Origin: Dryomyza anilis
Lineage: Eukaryota; Arthropoda; Insecta; Diptera; Dryomyzidae
Assembly (NCBI GenBank): GCA_951804985.1
Contig: OX638130.1
Location: 83,136,583-83,200,582, forward strand
DNA: 64,000 nucleotides
Reading direction: 5' to 3'
Shown: piece by piece, positions 1 to 11,471 of the stretch
Layout: the number at the start of each line of letters is the position of its first letter
Position numbering within the stretch: the first letter of the stretch is position 1
The notes under the pieces: generated by a model
Told to the model about the DNA's origin: nothing
Databases searched by the model: none
The model's input: only the letters and a program-made list of their open reading frames with translations
Made by a program: the position numbers and the translations under genes

Positions 1-745
1 ATTTAGCGATGCCCGTCTGTCTGTCTGTTGAAATCCCTACTACTCAAAAAATTGAAGAGTTAGATAAATGAAACTTATAATTTAGATTACTGTATGTGCA
101 AATCGGTTCATTGGGACCTGTGATCTGACCATTTATATTCAAATAACTCATATAAAATTTACATCCACACCCAGAAAAAAATACTATATAAATAATAGTT
201 TTTTTACTATTAAAAATATTCAATAGGATAAATTATTATTTTAATCAAAAAATACCATTAAATACTAGAAAATACCATGACATTGCCATTGAGTTTATAT
301 GAAAATTTTTATTTTTTGTATACTATTAAATCAATAATTGTTCTATTGACAAATTTTAATGGGATTTTAGGGAATTTTTTTCTGGGTGTACAGATCAATT
401 TTACTGTATACGTGCTTTGGTAAACTTTTTTGGTCAAATATATATTGGCTTCATGCTCAAATCCCAAAAAAAAAAATCGAAATTCGGTACACCTACTAAT
501 TTGTAAATATGGGTATCAAATGAATGGAAATTCTTCAGCGATTGAAAGTTTGTAGTTATTTTCAGGACTCGTATTCCCTGATGACATATATATCACTTTG
601 AATGGTAACCATATGTATGTGTAGGGTATTTATAGTCGGCTTAGACCGACTAAAAAAACTATAATTTTGATAATCCTAACTATCATAATAACACCTACTA
701 TATAATGTCCCTACTTTAAAATTTCCCATGTGATCTAACCTTCAA
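1..745 (-). mobile_element. mini-me element copy (truncated by window edge, MITE inside)
   Basis: Reverse-oriented copy of the repeat seen complete at 12,361-13,112. It shows the CATCGCTAAAT/GTCTGTCTG junction at the window start, the GGTACACC...TTTGTAAATATGGGTATC middle part, the ACACATA/TAGGGTATTTATAGTCGG inner boundary and the ATGTGATCTAACC end. A 221-bp MITE interrupts it at 168-388. The (RGAC)n tract and the 3' block with TGATCAAGAATATATATAC, present in the other copies, identify the dipteran mini-me family. Confidence 0.75.
168..388. mobile_element. MITE family A copy
   Basis: A 221-bp element with terminal inverted repeats CACCCAGAAAAAAAT / ATTTTTTTCTGGGTG, flanked by CA and TA (probably a mutated TA target duplication). 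The interior is AT-rich and non-coding, and copies at 23,578 and 24,516 are clearly homologous. Comparison with the uninterrupted mini-me copies shows it inserted into an older mini-me. Confidence 0.8.
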
Positions 746-917
746 AATGTTCTATTTGAAATAGTTCCATACTTTTATAAAGTATTATGTATATAAAAAT
801 TCAGTCAGTGAAGTTCCTTGAAAACCTTGAATAAGACTGCTTATATCACATGATGCCAAACTATATCATCCAACCAAGAATTGTCCGTATTCAAGTAAGT
901 GTTTCCTGCCGACATAC

Positions 918-1129
918 CTGATGTTCGCAATAAAAAGTAAATGGGCACCAGGCTACATAGTACCGCCAGACGACGGATGTCCCTTTAACGAATGCACGGT
1001 TGACACGATACGGCGTTTGATTACAGCAACCCTTCAGGGCTCGTAGTCGGAACGTCTGATGTATATACATAGAAAGCCACCTCGTCCGTACATACTCCAC
1101 GTCGACATCGTCCATGTAATTAACAAATT
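918..1129 (-). CDS. Candidate isolated exon of unknown gene
   Basis: A 212-nt minus-strand stretch with raised GC reads openly through MDDVDVEYVRTRW, FRLRALKGCCNQTPYRVNRA and WRYYVAWCPFTFYCEHQ. It ends at a good donor, CATCAG|GTATGT. The acceptor side (GTGGCAG|AATTT) is weak. The peptide is rich in Cys and aromatic residues, like a fragment of a secreted or extracellular protein, but I recognise no family. It sits in non-repetitive DNA beside a mini-me copy. It could be a true exon of a gene extending out of the window or over repeats, or a relic. Confidence 0.25.
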
Positions 1130-1141
1130 CTGCCACATATT

Positions 1142-2034
1142 CGCAGTACAGTAAATTTTAGATTCACGACAACCTTTTATGGTGCTGCTGCTGCTGCTGC
1201 TCCTGTTGTAGTTGTTGTTACTTGCTGCTGTTTATTCAGATTTCTTTCTGACCATTACCGAGTTTTGAGCTGCATGCACGTAAGTCGGTCTGTCTGTCTT
1301 TCAGGATATATATAAAATTTGTTTTTTGTTGTCAAATGATGAAATCACGTTCGTCCATGGAACAGTGTAGGATTTCCATTGCAACCCTTTAATTGCATTT
1401 CAGCATTTCTTTATGTTTTACACTGTATTTTGTTTTAATTAAAATTATTTATATAATTCACACCAATTAAATTAAATTAAATAAAATAAAAGGTTTTTTT
1501 GCAAAGACAAAATTGTAATGTTTGAAAAAAAAAGACTGGAATTTACGAATGTTAAGGTTATTTTTTCTTGTCTAGAACTTAATAAAATACATGGCTATTT
1601 TGAAATTAATTTGGTTTTGTATATTTTGTATAAAGTGATATTTTTGGTATTCTAAATTTAATTTCGGTACTTGTTCGTGTACGCAAATAATATTCGATAT
1701 ACCTGGCCTTAAGACCACGTGAAGGATAACGTCAAATTTTAAGGCTAAACTGTATATGAAGCATAAAACAAAAATCATATTTTCGTATTAAATGCGACCG
1801 AAAAAATAATAATCGTGTAGATTTTCAGATTACTTATTGTTTTTTTTTTCATACCGAATCAATGTTGTATGGAGCAAACTAATACTCATGTGATGATATA
1901 GTTTTCACAATGCAATTTTGTAAAGATCACCATTTGTATGAAATTTTGGTTTCTTATAAGATCATTTTTTTATTTTTTTTTTGTTTTGTCGTCGTTTGTA
2001 ACACAACATAATCATAAATATCAAATTAACCAAG
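1142..2034. other. AT-rich intergenic stretch with a CTG microsatellite
   Basis: This stretch holds (CTG)n at 1,183-1,202 followed by imperfect GTT/TTG repeats, then AT-rich sequence. I see no gene or intact element. Confidence 0.6.
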
Positions 2035-2325
2035 TGTGCCGAGCGTAATTTATCACAAAACTCTAAGCTCTCTTATTTTTTTCTTAAAATATTGGTCCGC
2101 GATGTTTTTGTTGTCAAATTTCCAAGGAAATGTTTTATACTTTATCTTACATAAATTTTTAAAGTTGGTTTATGAAATATTTCAATAAAATGCAGGGAAA
2201 TACACGCAGCGATATACAATATCATACTGAAAAATTGTAGTGGGACTAGGCGCAAAAACATACGCATTATGGAGAAACTTCTGGTGTGTATGAACTGACA
2301 TTTTTGAAAAATTGACATAAAAATA
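2035..2325 (-). mobile_element. Fragment of the hAT-like element family seen at 8,798-9,834
   Basis: The segment with GGAGAAACTTCTGGTGTGTA, AGTGGGACTAGGCGC and TTTATGAAATATTTCAATAAA is the reverse complement of about 9,260-9,560 inside the intact 1-kb element. It lacks both termini and directly abuts a mini-me copy. Confidence 0.6.
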
Positions 2326-2327
2326 AA

Positions 2328-3056
2328 ACCAGTTGGGAAGATTAGATCTCATGGGAAATTTTAAAGTAGGTGTTATTATGATAGTTAGGATTATCAAAAT
2401 TATAGTCGGTCTAAGCCGACTGTAAATACCCTACACATATATGTGGTTACCAGTCAAAGTGGTATATAGGTCACCAGGGTATTCGAATCCTGAAAATAAC
2501 TACAAACTTTCCATCCTTGAAGAAATTTTTTTCATTTGATACCCATATTTACAAATGAGTAGGTGTACCGAATTTCGATTTTTTTTGGGAACCACAAGTC
2601 ATTTCGTGGGAAAACATTTTTTCATTTATTTGAGCATAATGTCATAATATTTGACTAAAAAAGTTTACCTAAGCACATATACAGTAAAATTGATTCGTAG
2701 ATGTAAATATTATTTGAGGTATTTGAACATAAGTGGTCGGTTCTCAGGTCACAATAGACCGATTATGTCAATTTTCTTGTTCAGACAGCTTAGATATATA
2801 AGTAATTTAAATCTAAAGTTTCATTGCTCTAGCTCTTCAACTTTTTCTGTAATCGTGATTTCAACAGACACACAGAAGGACAGACGGACAGACAGACGGA
2901 CAGACAGACAGACGGACAGACGGATAGATGGACATCGCTAAATCGACTCAGGAGGTCATGCTGATCAAGAATATATATACTTTTCCATACCGGAGATTTT
3001 CAAGGTGTTACAAACCAAACTGAATATACCCTTTCACTCTTAGTGTAGGGTATAAA
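2328..3056 (+). mobile_element. mini-me element copy
   Basis: Begins ACCAGTTGGGAAGATTAGAT, passes the TAGTCGGTCTAAGCCGACT hairpin and ATACCCTACAC, has a GACA/GACG tract near 2,878-2,928, then TGATCAAGAATATATATAC and ends AGTGTAGGGTATAAAA. The same order recurs at 4,877 and 12,361. Non-coding. Confidence 0.8.
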
Positions 3057-3344
3057 AAAAAACGAAATTGGGAAAGATATACTGAATATTTGGTATATAA
3101 ATATATTTCGTAATGTATTATTGTGTTTAGAATTATATTTTAAATTTATAAAAATACAAATTAAATTGATAGATTTCATTTTAAATATAGATTATTAAAT
3201 ATAGATTCTGTGGGCGGACCACACTTTTATTTTTAATTTTTTTTTATTAGATATTTTATACTTTTATATCAATTTTTTAAATTATATAAGACGTAAATTT
3301 CTGATATTTGAATAATATTATGAGGTATACAATTAAATATCTCA

Positions 3345-3450
3345 CATTAAGGTGTAGGGTATTCCATAGTCGGGCCCGATCGACTATAACAGTCCGTCCC
3401 ATACGACCGAACTTACCCATGTGACCTAACTTTCCCAACTCGTTTTTATT
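3345..3450 (-). mobile_element. Diverged mini-me 5' fragment
   Basis: GTGTAGGGTATTCCATAGTC, CGACTATAAC and ACCCATGTGACCTAACTTTC mirror the 5' block of the mini-me copies in reverse, with much divergence. It appears to be an old truncated copy or a related subfamily. Confidence 0.5.
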
Positions 3451-4876
3451 CAAATTTTCCATTAAAATTTGAACTTGTAATAAAGCTACAAGTTCAAATT
3501 TTAATGCACTTTTCAAATTTGTTTTAGAGCTCCTATTAATATATAAAATAATTAATTGAAATAAATAATTTATACGCCCTTATTACATGAAACGAGTAAT
3601 GAAATTTGGGCGTATTGAGTTTTAGAGCTAAAATCATTACATAAATTAAAAAATAATGATTATTGTGCATAGTCTGGATATACTTTTTGATATGAATGGA
3701 TAAGGATTTAAATTACGGTCAAAATGGCTCAAAACTAAATTGACTCTGTTGAAAACAGACTCTGTAAAAAAATTAATGGAAAAATAATATTTTTTATGGA
3801 GATAACGCCCTTATTGCATAAAACGACAAAAAACTTCATGCAATCGATCTGGGATTTCACAGAATGGTAAAAGGCACTGCTGGGATCATTCGGTGTGAAT
3901 ATTGCAAATAGAGCGTTATGATGCCCAACCCCTTATTGCACCCAACGCTTCAATTGATATTGCAAAAACTCCAAATAAATTTGAGTTTTTCCATGCAAAA
4001 TTGAGAAAATTTGAAATACAATCGAGATTTTTAAATTTGAAATTTCCAAGTTGAATTGAACTTAAAAATTTAGCAAACGATATTGACATTTACTTATGAA
4101 ATTTGAAATAAATCAAATGGAAATAACAAAGAAATTAAATACTATTTTAATATTTTTTCGCACGCCGACTGTACCCACATACATTGTTTAATAATGAAGA
4201 ACATAAATGGGAACCAGTTTGGATTTTATATTCGGAATCGGAACACAATTAATATCTATATGTGGGAACGGAATAAGAATCCTAATACTTTTTTATGCTG
4301 GAACCGAAATCGCTATTATAAAATGTATTGAAACCAGAATCGGAATCACTACCCCACAGGATTTTTGACACTGAAATCATTTGTAATTTTATCAATTTCA
4401 TTTGTGATAAATTACTCTCTCGACACACTTTTTAGGTAAAACAAATTTCGTAGTTGGCCAATTCTGAGTAAGCAGCAAGTATCAGGCGTACGGAATCTAC
4501 CAGAAATGAGAGGTTTAATTCCATATTAAAATCCTTGTAGAACACGAATTTTTTCTGCAATGTTTCTAATATAAAATATTCTTGAATTCGGTTTGATTTT
4601 ACGACAACGACAAATTTAGTTTTGAAGTGTTCTTACTATTTTTACCTTTATAATTTAATACTTCATAATTACTATTTTTTTACATTTACTTTTTAATACT
4701 TTTAAAATGTTTCCCCAGTTCGCGGGAAAATATTATTTTTATATATTTGAGCATAAATTCCAGATATATTTAATCACAAAAGTTCGCTTTGTCCGGTACA
4801 AAGCAAAATTCACCTGCAAATGAACCCGAAATAAAAGAAATACACACTGAAATCAAATAAAATAAATAGAATAAAA
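3451..4876. other. Decayed repeats, no gene
   Basis: A word like CGCCCTTATTNCATNAAACG recurs at about 3,575, 3,803 and 3,925. The stretch 4,195-4,360 holds GGAATCGGAA / GAACCGAAATCG words related to 25,720-25,830. The stretch 4,450-4,690 is a reverse fragment of the 8,798-9,834 element (TACCAGAAATGAGAGGTTTA, TTTACGACAACGACAA). The stretch 4,720-4,860 resembles the central mini-me block. None is intact. Confidence 0.55.
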
Positions 4877-5417
4877 ACCAGTTGGGAAGGTTAGATCACA
4901 TGGGAAATTTTAAAGTAGGTGTAATTATGATAGTTAGGATTATCAAAATTATAGTCGGTCTAAGCCGACTATAAATACCCTACACATATGTGTGGTTACC
5001 ATTCAAAGTGATATATAGGTCACTAGGGTATACGAATCCTGAAAATAACTACAAACATTCATTCGCTGAAGAATTTCCATTCATTTGATACCCATATTTA
5101 CAAATGGGTAGGTGTACCGAATTTCGATTTTTTTTTTGTGAACCACAAGTCTTTTCTCCGGAAAACTTTATTATCATGTATTTGAGCATGATGTCAATAT
5201 ATATTTGACCAAAAAAGTTTATCTAAGCACGTATACATAAAAATTGATCTTTATATGTACATTTTATATGAGGTATTTGAACATAAGTGGTCGGATCATA
5301 GGTCACAATGGACCGATCTCGCCAATTTTTTCGCACATCGTAGGTATATTAGTAATCTAAGTTATAAGTTTCATTTATCTAGCTCTTCAATTTTAAAAGT
5401 AGTAGGGATTTCAACAG

Positions 5418-5479
<62 letters not shown>

Positions 5480-5497
5480 GGACAGACGGACAGACGG

Positions 5498-5535
<38 letters not shown>

Positions 5536-5692
5536 GGACAGACGAACAGACGGACAACGCTAAATCGACTCAGGAGGTCATGCTGATCAAGAATATATAT
5601 ACTTTTCCATACCGGAGATGCTTCCTTCTGGGTGTTACAAACGGCGTACCAAACTGAATATACCCTTTCACTCTTAGTGTAGGGTATAAAAA
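4877..5692 (+). mobile_element. mini-me element copy with long GACA/GACG tract
   Basis: Same structure as at 2,328. The internal tetranucleotide tract of GACA and GACG units runs about 5,416-5,552 and is the longest in the window. The 102-codon open frame across it (KVVGISTDRRTDRQTD...) is a translation of the repeat, not a gene. Confidence 0.85.
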
Positions 5693-7510
5693 GGTGAAAA
5701 TAAAATAACAGGAACTAAATTCAAAACAAAATTAACAAAAAACAAAAAAAAAAAACAAATGCAAAATCGAAACTAAGGGAAAACTAAGGTAAGAGCAAAA
5801 CCAAAATCAAACATAATCACAAATACAAAATCTAGAACGCGGAAAACAAAAGAGAAAAACATAAATAAAAATAAAAGCAAAAACCAAAACACGGTAGCAA
5901 TAACAAACTAAAAAAAAAAAAATCAAAAACCTTAACAAATAAATATTAAATCAAAAGTGAAACACTAAAACAAAAAACCTAGAGGATCTAAAATCTGAAA
6001 TTAAATTCAACATCAGTAAAAACGCTAAAACTTTAAAACCAAAATACTAGATGTTTTATATTTTATATGTTGAAAGATAATTGGATTGTGGCAACCATGT
6101 CGATAACTTGGTATAGTAGCCGTGATCATATATATTCTCAGCGTGTGTGTTTATTACGATTTCGTATCTTTACGCCTTTGACTAAAAGCCCCTTTATATA
6201 CATTTGTTTATAAAATACACAAATATTATTTGCAAACTTCTTTAAAATATCTTTTAAATCACTAATTAATAATTTTACACTGCAATATAATGCTGCACAA
6301 TTTTGTATTCCTTTTACGCGTGCTTTTCCAACTGTCACCATAAATTCACTCGCGTGCCTCAAAATATTTACACACATTGCTGCGAACGGGTCCTCGGGAT
6401 CGCTGGACACACGGTCAGCTGCGATGTCGATGGCCTTTGGTAATTTGTTCGGTCATTTCTGTCGGACGATGGATGACTTACGCGTGATTCTATTGAAATT
6501 CGTTGAAGACGAAAAAAAATTCCGAACCCTTTTCCGGTGCTAAAGCAGAACAAATGATTTTTGAATATTTTATTAAAATTAGGCTGGAAACAAAATAAAA
6601 CTAGTTTGTTTCGTGGAGATTTAGTGCGGAAATATTCGGTGTTTAGACCTAAATAATTGTGATGTTTTGTAGCTTGCGTGCGACTAGCGCACAGGAACTG
6701 CCGGGATTAAAAGGTTAGATTCGCGACCCGGCAGCGCGTTTAAACAAGCAGCTTGTGGCAGGTACAGGGTGATTCGTATGTAAATTTAGTAACAATTATT
6801 AAAACTTAATTTTATCTATTTTATATAAGTATTAAATTTTATTCTAGTATAGACAAATTTTAATACAGATTTCTGTTCTGCAATTTTTTATATAATTTAA
6901 ACTGCCTGACTTGAATGGGGTTTTTAAGTTTTTTCATGAATGTACGTACGGATCGCTTTTGTGTATTCGGTTTATCGCTTTACATTATTCACTGCATTTA
7001 AAACACAGGCAAAATTAAGTCACATTGGTCGGATTATTGGTCGGCACAAGTATAAAAACCTTCGATGAGATATTAATGTTAAATATATAATAAGTATTAA
7101 AATTAGGACTAAATAAGGATTAAAATTATTATTATTAAAGAAAGTCCGCAAATTTATTATTATCTATTTTTATAACTATCCCAAGAAACATATATACGGA
7201 GCATATAACACACACGGAATCACAATACCGTCGATGACGGCATGTTTACGGATCTATTGAGTAAGTATCTGTCATAGCATATACTATTACGGAACGCATA
7301 CGTACCATCAACGAAATGAAATTTAAAAAGGATCCGGTACGGATTTGTAACGGATTTGGATCCAATAATTTGTTGTTTGGGCCTTTGTTGATAACAAATC
7401 AAAGATTTGGAAATATCATGTCTGATTTCTGTAGATTACGACATTAGAGACTCCAATAATTTTTTCGTTTTTTTTTATTTGTATATTTCATGTTCCATTT
7501 TATTCATAAC
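5693..7510. other. A-rich stretch and unique intergenic DNA
   Basis: The stretch 5,693-6,040 is A-rich low-complexity sequence (AAAACAAA, AAAACC). The stretch 6,650-6,770 is GC-richer and contains an 8-bp stem, CTGCCGGG / CCCGGCAG (about 6,697-6,733). The rest is AT-rich with no gene apart from the uncertain frame at 6,138-6,459. Confidence 0.5.
6138..6459 (-). pseudogene. Unidentified open frame, possible gene fragment
   Basis: About 105 codons are open on the minus strand, including LPKAIDIAADRVSSDPEDPF, AAMCVNILRHASEF and GIQNCAALYCSVKLLI. The upstream part has balanced codon use, while the 3' end drifts into AT-rich sequence. I do not recognise it. It may be a fragment of a mobile-element protein or an exon relic; the surrounding DNA has no clear splice signals. 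Confidence 0.15.
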
Positions 7511-8655
7511 TAGCTGGACCCGTACACGACTCGTGCCAAGATTTTGTGAATTCAAAGATATGGAGCGATTTAATTAATATAAAAAACATTTAAGATTTAA
7601 TTAAATTAAAAAACAGTTTTTTCATTGGTTTTATAAATGTAGTAAACAAAACAAAAACAGCTTTTCTGATAGACAATTCTTTCTCAGATTCCCCATAGAT
7701 TTTCCCCAGTAGAAATCTTCCCCGTAAAATTCTTCCGCATATAACACTTTCCCGTTGAATTCTTCCCGGTAGAATTGTTCCCGGTAGAACTCTTTCCCGT
7801 AGAATTCTTCCCCGCAGAGTTATTCCCAGTAGTGAGTTTCGGTGTGCTGAGTTTATGTGTGGTGAAATTTGGTGTGGTGAGTTTAAGTGAGTTTTAGTGT
7901 GGTGAGTTTTGGTGTGGTGAGTTTTAGTGTGGTGAGTTTTAGTGTGGTGAGTTTTGGTGTGGTAAATTTTAGTGTTGTGAGTTTTAGTGTGGTGAATTTT
8001 AGTGTGGTGAGTTTTAGTGTGGTGAATTATAGTGTGGAGGGTTTTAGTGTGGTGAATTTTATTGTGGTGAGTTTTAATGTGATGAATTTTAATGTGATGA
8101 ATTTTATTGTGGTGAGTTTTAGTGTGGTGAGTTTTAGTGTGGTGAATTATAGTGTGGTGGGTTTTAGTGTGGTGAATTTGAGGGTGAATTTTAGTGTGGA
8201 TAGTTTTAGTGTGGCGAGTTTTAGTGTGGCGAGTTTTAGTGTGGTGAATTTTAGTGTGGTTAATTTTATTGTGGTGAGTTTTAGTGTGGTGAATTTTAGT
8301 GTGGTGAGTTTTAGTGTGGTGGATTTTAGTGTGGTGAATTTTATTGTGATGAGTTTTAGTGTGGTGAGTTTTAGTGTGGTGAAATTTTTGTGTGGTGCGT
8401 TTTTGTGTGGTGAGTTTTACTGTGTGGTGAATTTTAGTGTGGTGAGTTTTAGTATTGAAATTTATGTTGTATGGGAGGTGTCACGCCTCTTTGTCCAATC
8501 CCGCCCATATATAGCCTATCATTCCTTCCAGACCATACCGCATCTGTGGTATAAAATCGGATCAGCCGTTTAGACGGAGAAGCGGAACAAACGTACAAAC
8601 GTATAAACGTACCAACGAACCAACATATTTATTATATTAATAGGATAATAATTAA
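7511..8655 (+). mobile_element. Retroposon-like element with 15-bp minisatellite (copy 1)
   Basis: Starts TAGCTGGACCCGTACACGAC, as does the copy at 20,602. A CCCGTAGAATTCTT-type spacer follows, then a 15-bp minisatellite (7,832-8,456). The 3' block holds GGGAGGTGTCACGCCTC, CCATACCGCATCTGTGG, ATCGGATCAGCCGTTTAGAC and GGAGAAGCGGAACAAACG, and the tail is TTATATTAATAGGATA. A fixed 3' block with a short tandem tail is typical of LINE-derived non-autonomous retroposons, but I cannot name the family. Confidence 0.65.
7832..8456 (+). repeat. 15-bp minisatellite GTGGTGAGTTTTAGT
   Basis: About forty imperfect copies, with variants such as GTGGTGAATTTTAGT. Because 15 is a multiple of three and the unit has no stop in this frame, it yields a 228-codon frame repeating VVSFS/VVNFS. 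This is an artefact of the repeat. Confidence 0.92.
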
Positions 8656-8797
8656 ATGATACATAGAAAAAACAAACTTTAAAATTAACAATAAATATTT
8701 AAAAATGAAATTAAACAGATTTTTTTCATAATAAAACGAAATTGTTTTCAATTTCACCTTGGTGCAAAAATCGAGATTTGGTGACATGCCTCTAAAG

Positions 8798-9834
8798 CAC
8801 TGGTTCCCAACAGGGGTCGCCTAGGGATATTCAAATTTGATTTTTAAATAATTTAATTAAAAAAAATTAATTAAATACAATTTTAAATTTATCAATATGA
8901 AGCATTAAATTGTAAAAGTATTAAAAATAGTAAAAATATTTCTAATCTGAAATTGTCGTTGTCGTAAAATCAAACCGAATTTAATTTTTATATTAGAAAA
9001 ATTGCAATTTTCCAAAACTCTACAAAAGGCAAAAAAATGCGTAAACATTCGGATGATTACACTGTTCTACATGGATTTTAATATGGAATGAAATCTCTCA
9101 TTTCTGGTAGATTTCGTTCGTCTGATTCTTGCGGCGTACTCAGAATTTGAATTTATTTTGTTATGTCAAATTTTCAAAAGTGTCAGTTCAGTTGCTCAGA
9201 AGCATTCATTAAAGGCGGGTATGTAAAACATTTTTTTAAACCCTATTAAGCCTGCCGAGTCAAATACACACCAGAAGTTTCTCCATAATGCGTATGTTTT
9301 TGCACCTAGCCCCACTACAATATTTCAGTAAGATCATCGCTTCGTGTATTTCTGTGCATTTTAATCAAATGTTTCATAAACAAACCTTAAAAAATATTTA
9401 GAAAAAAATTACAGCAAAACATCGCAAAACAATATTTTAAGAAAAAAAAGTAAGAGATAATTAAAAGTATTAAATTACGTTTGCAAATTATCCGTAGGGC
9501 GTGGTTCATATTTTATTTTGTGATAAATCCTAAAGTTTGCATCTGTAGCATGTCGAAATCGCGCGATATAAAGCACCAAAAACTGCCTTTTTTGCTAATT
9601 TCACCAAATTTTTTGCAAAATGTCGACGTGGTGTGTAAATAGTGAGTACGCAGCAAGAATCAGGAGACCAATATCTACTAAAAATTATAGGTTTAATTTA
9701 GGTGGAATCCAACAACCCTCAATTTGTAGAACAGTGAAAACAAGATATCTCTTTTTTTATAATTTCAAAGGGGTCGCAGGAGACATATGGAGTTAAAAAG
9801 GGGATCGCGACACTAAAAAGGTTGGGAACCACTG
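8798..9834. mobile_element. hAT-like non-autonomous element with perfect 8-bp target duplication
   Basis: The terminal inverted repeats CACTGGTTCCCAAC / GTTGGGAACCAGTG (right end written as GTTGGGAACCACTG) bound 1,037 bp. They are flanked by identical 8-bp duplications CTCTAAAG at 8,790-8,797 and 9,835-9,842. An 8-bp duplication and termini of the CAGTGGTTCCCAA type are hallmarks of the hAT superfamily. No transposase frame is present, so it depended on a relative. Fragments of its interior recur at 2,035-2,325 and 4,450-4,690. Confidence 0.88.
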
Positions 9835-9989
9835 CTCTAAAGGTACGTCTAGGAGCAATATTTACGCGTTAAACAGAAATTTTGTGTTCGATGCCACCCT
9901 GTCATATTATTCATAACTCCAATTTGAGGGATCAAATTTTATAAGATATATAAAATAGCCGTTAGTAAATTAGGTTATTGAGTTTGACA

Positions 9990-10527
9990 TAGGGATGTCC
10001 ATTTTAAAAAAAATATCGATGTTTAGATCGATATAATACATCGACTCGTTACATCGATATTTTCCGATGTATCGAACAAAAACATTGATGTTTTCGATTC
10101 ATCGAATGAAAAATTATAAGGTAAATAATTAAAATTTTGATGAAGATTTTATAAGTTTTCTTTATGTCAAATAACCAAAATAAAAAGATTAAAATAAAAA
10201 AGTGTTTGAATTGAAACATTTTCTAATTATACAAAATAATTAAGGCGTTGGGAATCAAAAATGTATATGTCATTTTGAGAAAAACACGAAAACCATGTAT
10301 GCAGCAAATGGAAATTTAAAGTGTTTAATTTCAAATAAATAATCAAATTTTATTAAATTTAGCTAGTTTCGATAAGAAAATATGAATTTAACTGTGATTC
10401 TATATATCGAAAAAATACTTTAATGTATCAAATAGATTTTGAGGCTTATATTGCATCGGAAAACATCGATGTATCGAAGCAATATATCGAATGTTTATAA
10501 AACATTGATGTATTTTGGACATCCCTA
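9990..10527. mobile_element. hAT-like inverted-repeat element rich in ATCGAT words
   Basis: Ends TAGGGATGTCCA... / ...TGGACATCCCTA, with imperfect 8-bp flanks GTTTGACA and CTTCGACA (6 of 8 match). Both subterminal regions carry clusters of CATCGATGT and TATCGA words. 538 bp, no coding capacity. Consistent with an old hAT-type MITE. Confidence 0.65.
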
Positions 10528-10539
10528 CTTCGACAAGTA

Positions 10540-11410
10540 CACACAGAAAAATACTCTTTTGGCATGAGGTTAATTGAACCAACGTTTCAGTGTTGCAACC
10601 GAGTTACATTTGTTGTAACCTCATGTCATTAAAATGAACGTACCATTTTTTACTCTAACCGAAATGTTAGTCCGCGCAACTGCACGTTCGGTTGTCGTAA
10701 CCTCATGATTGCATTTTGCATTCTGCCAATATTTGACGTTTGTGCATTTGTTACGGCAACTGACTACGTTATTGTATCCACAAAATGAATGACAAACGCC
10801 AACCTCATGTCTATCAGCAGTTCGGTTGCCAGATTTTTGACAACAGTTATGGATACAATACAGAAATAAATAAACGTCCAAAACTTTCACAAGTGGCAAA
10901 CAATAGGAAATTCATTAAGTAAGTAAAAATGCGAAATAAATATATGAATATTAATAAAATAATGAATGAATTCAATACAAATTGCTGTTTAGCTAGTGAA
11001 ATATAATAAAAATATAAAAATTATGACCATATGTGGCATTATAAATAGTTTTTTATTTTGCTTAATTATGATGCAATAAAATATTAAATGTGTCTTCATA
11101 CTGTTTTTATTTTTCAGGGAATAGGAATTAACAGATATATATATTTTTTGAAATTGTGTGCGTGACATATTTACGCATCAAAAATACATATAGAAAACTT
11201 TACATAAATAGGTTTTATATATAAAAAAAATCTTAAAATAAAATTTCAATTGGAGGTATCGGCATGCTTGCTAACTTGGAGGTTTAAACAACCTCATGCT
11301 TGCTGAATAGGAGGTTAGCACAATCGCATTCGTGCTGAGCAAGTTTCCGCAACCGAATAATTCGGTACGGCAATTTAGTTGGTTGCCGCAACAAATCAGT
11401 TTTCTGTGTG
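10540..11410. mobile_element. MITE family B, long copy with TA duplication
   Basis: The terminal repeats CACACAGAAAA / TTTTCTGTGTG are flanked by TA on both sides. Inside, GGCATGAGGTTAATTGAAC near one end and TTGGTTGCCGCAACAAATCA near the other match the shorter copies at 28.7-31.1 kb. The 871-bp size reflects unrelated filler, including a 92-codon minus frame without a recognisable domain. Confidence 0.75.
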
Positions 11411-11471
11411 TACACATTTCAAATGAGAACAGAAGAAAATTGGATTTAAATAATAAAATAATTAAAAATAA

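Noticed and set aside
5255..5563. 102-codon frame ending in TDRQTDRQTD repeats, and similar frames at 2,651 and 12,794
   Set aside because: They run across the GACA/GACG tract of mini-me elements and are not conserved as proteins.
6690..6740. Possible tRNA-like or SINE promoter (8-bp stem, GGTTAGATTCG word)
   Set aside because: Only one arm resembles a B box; there is no acceptor stem, anticodon arm or A box in register.
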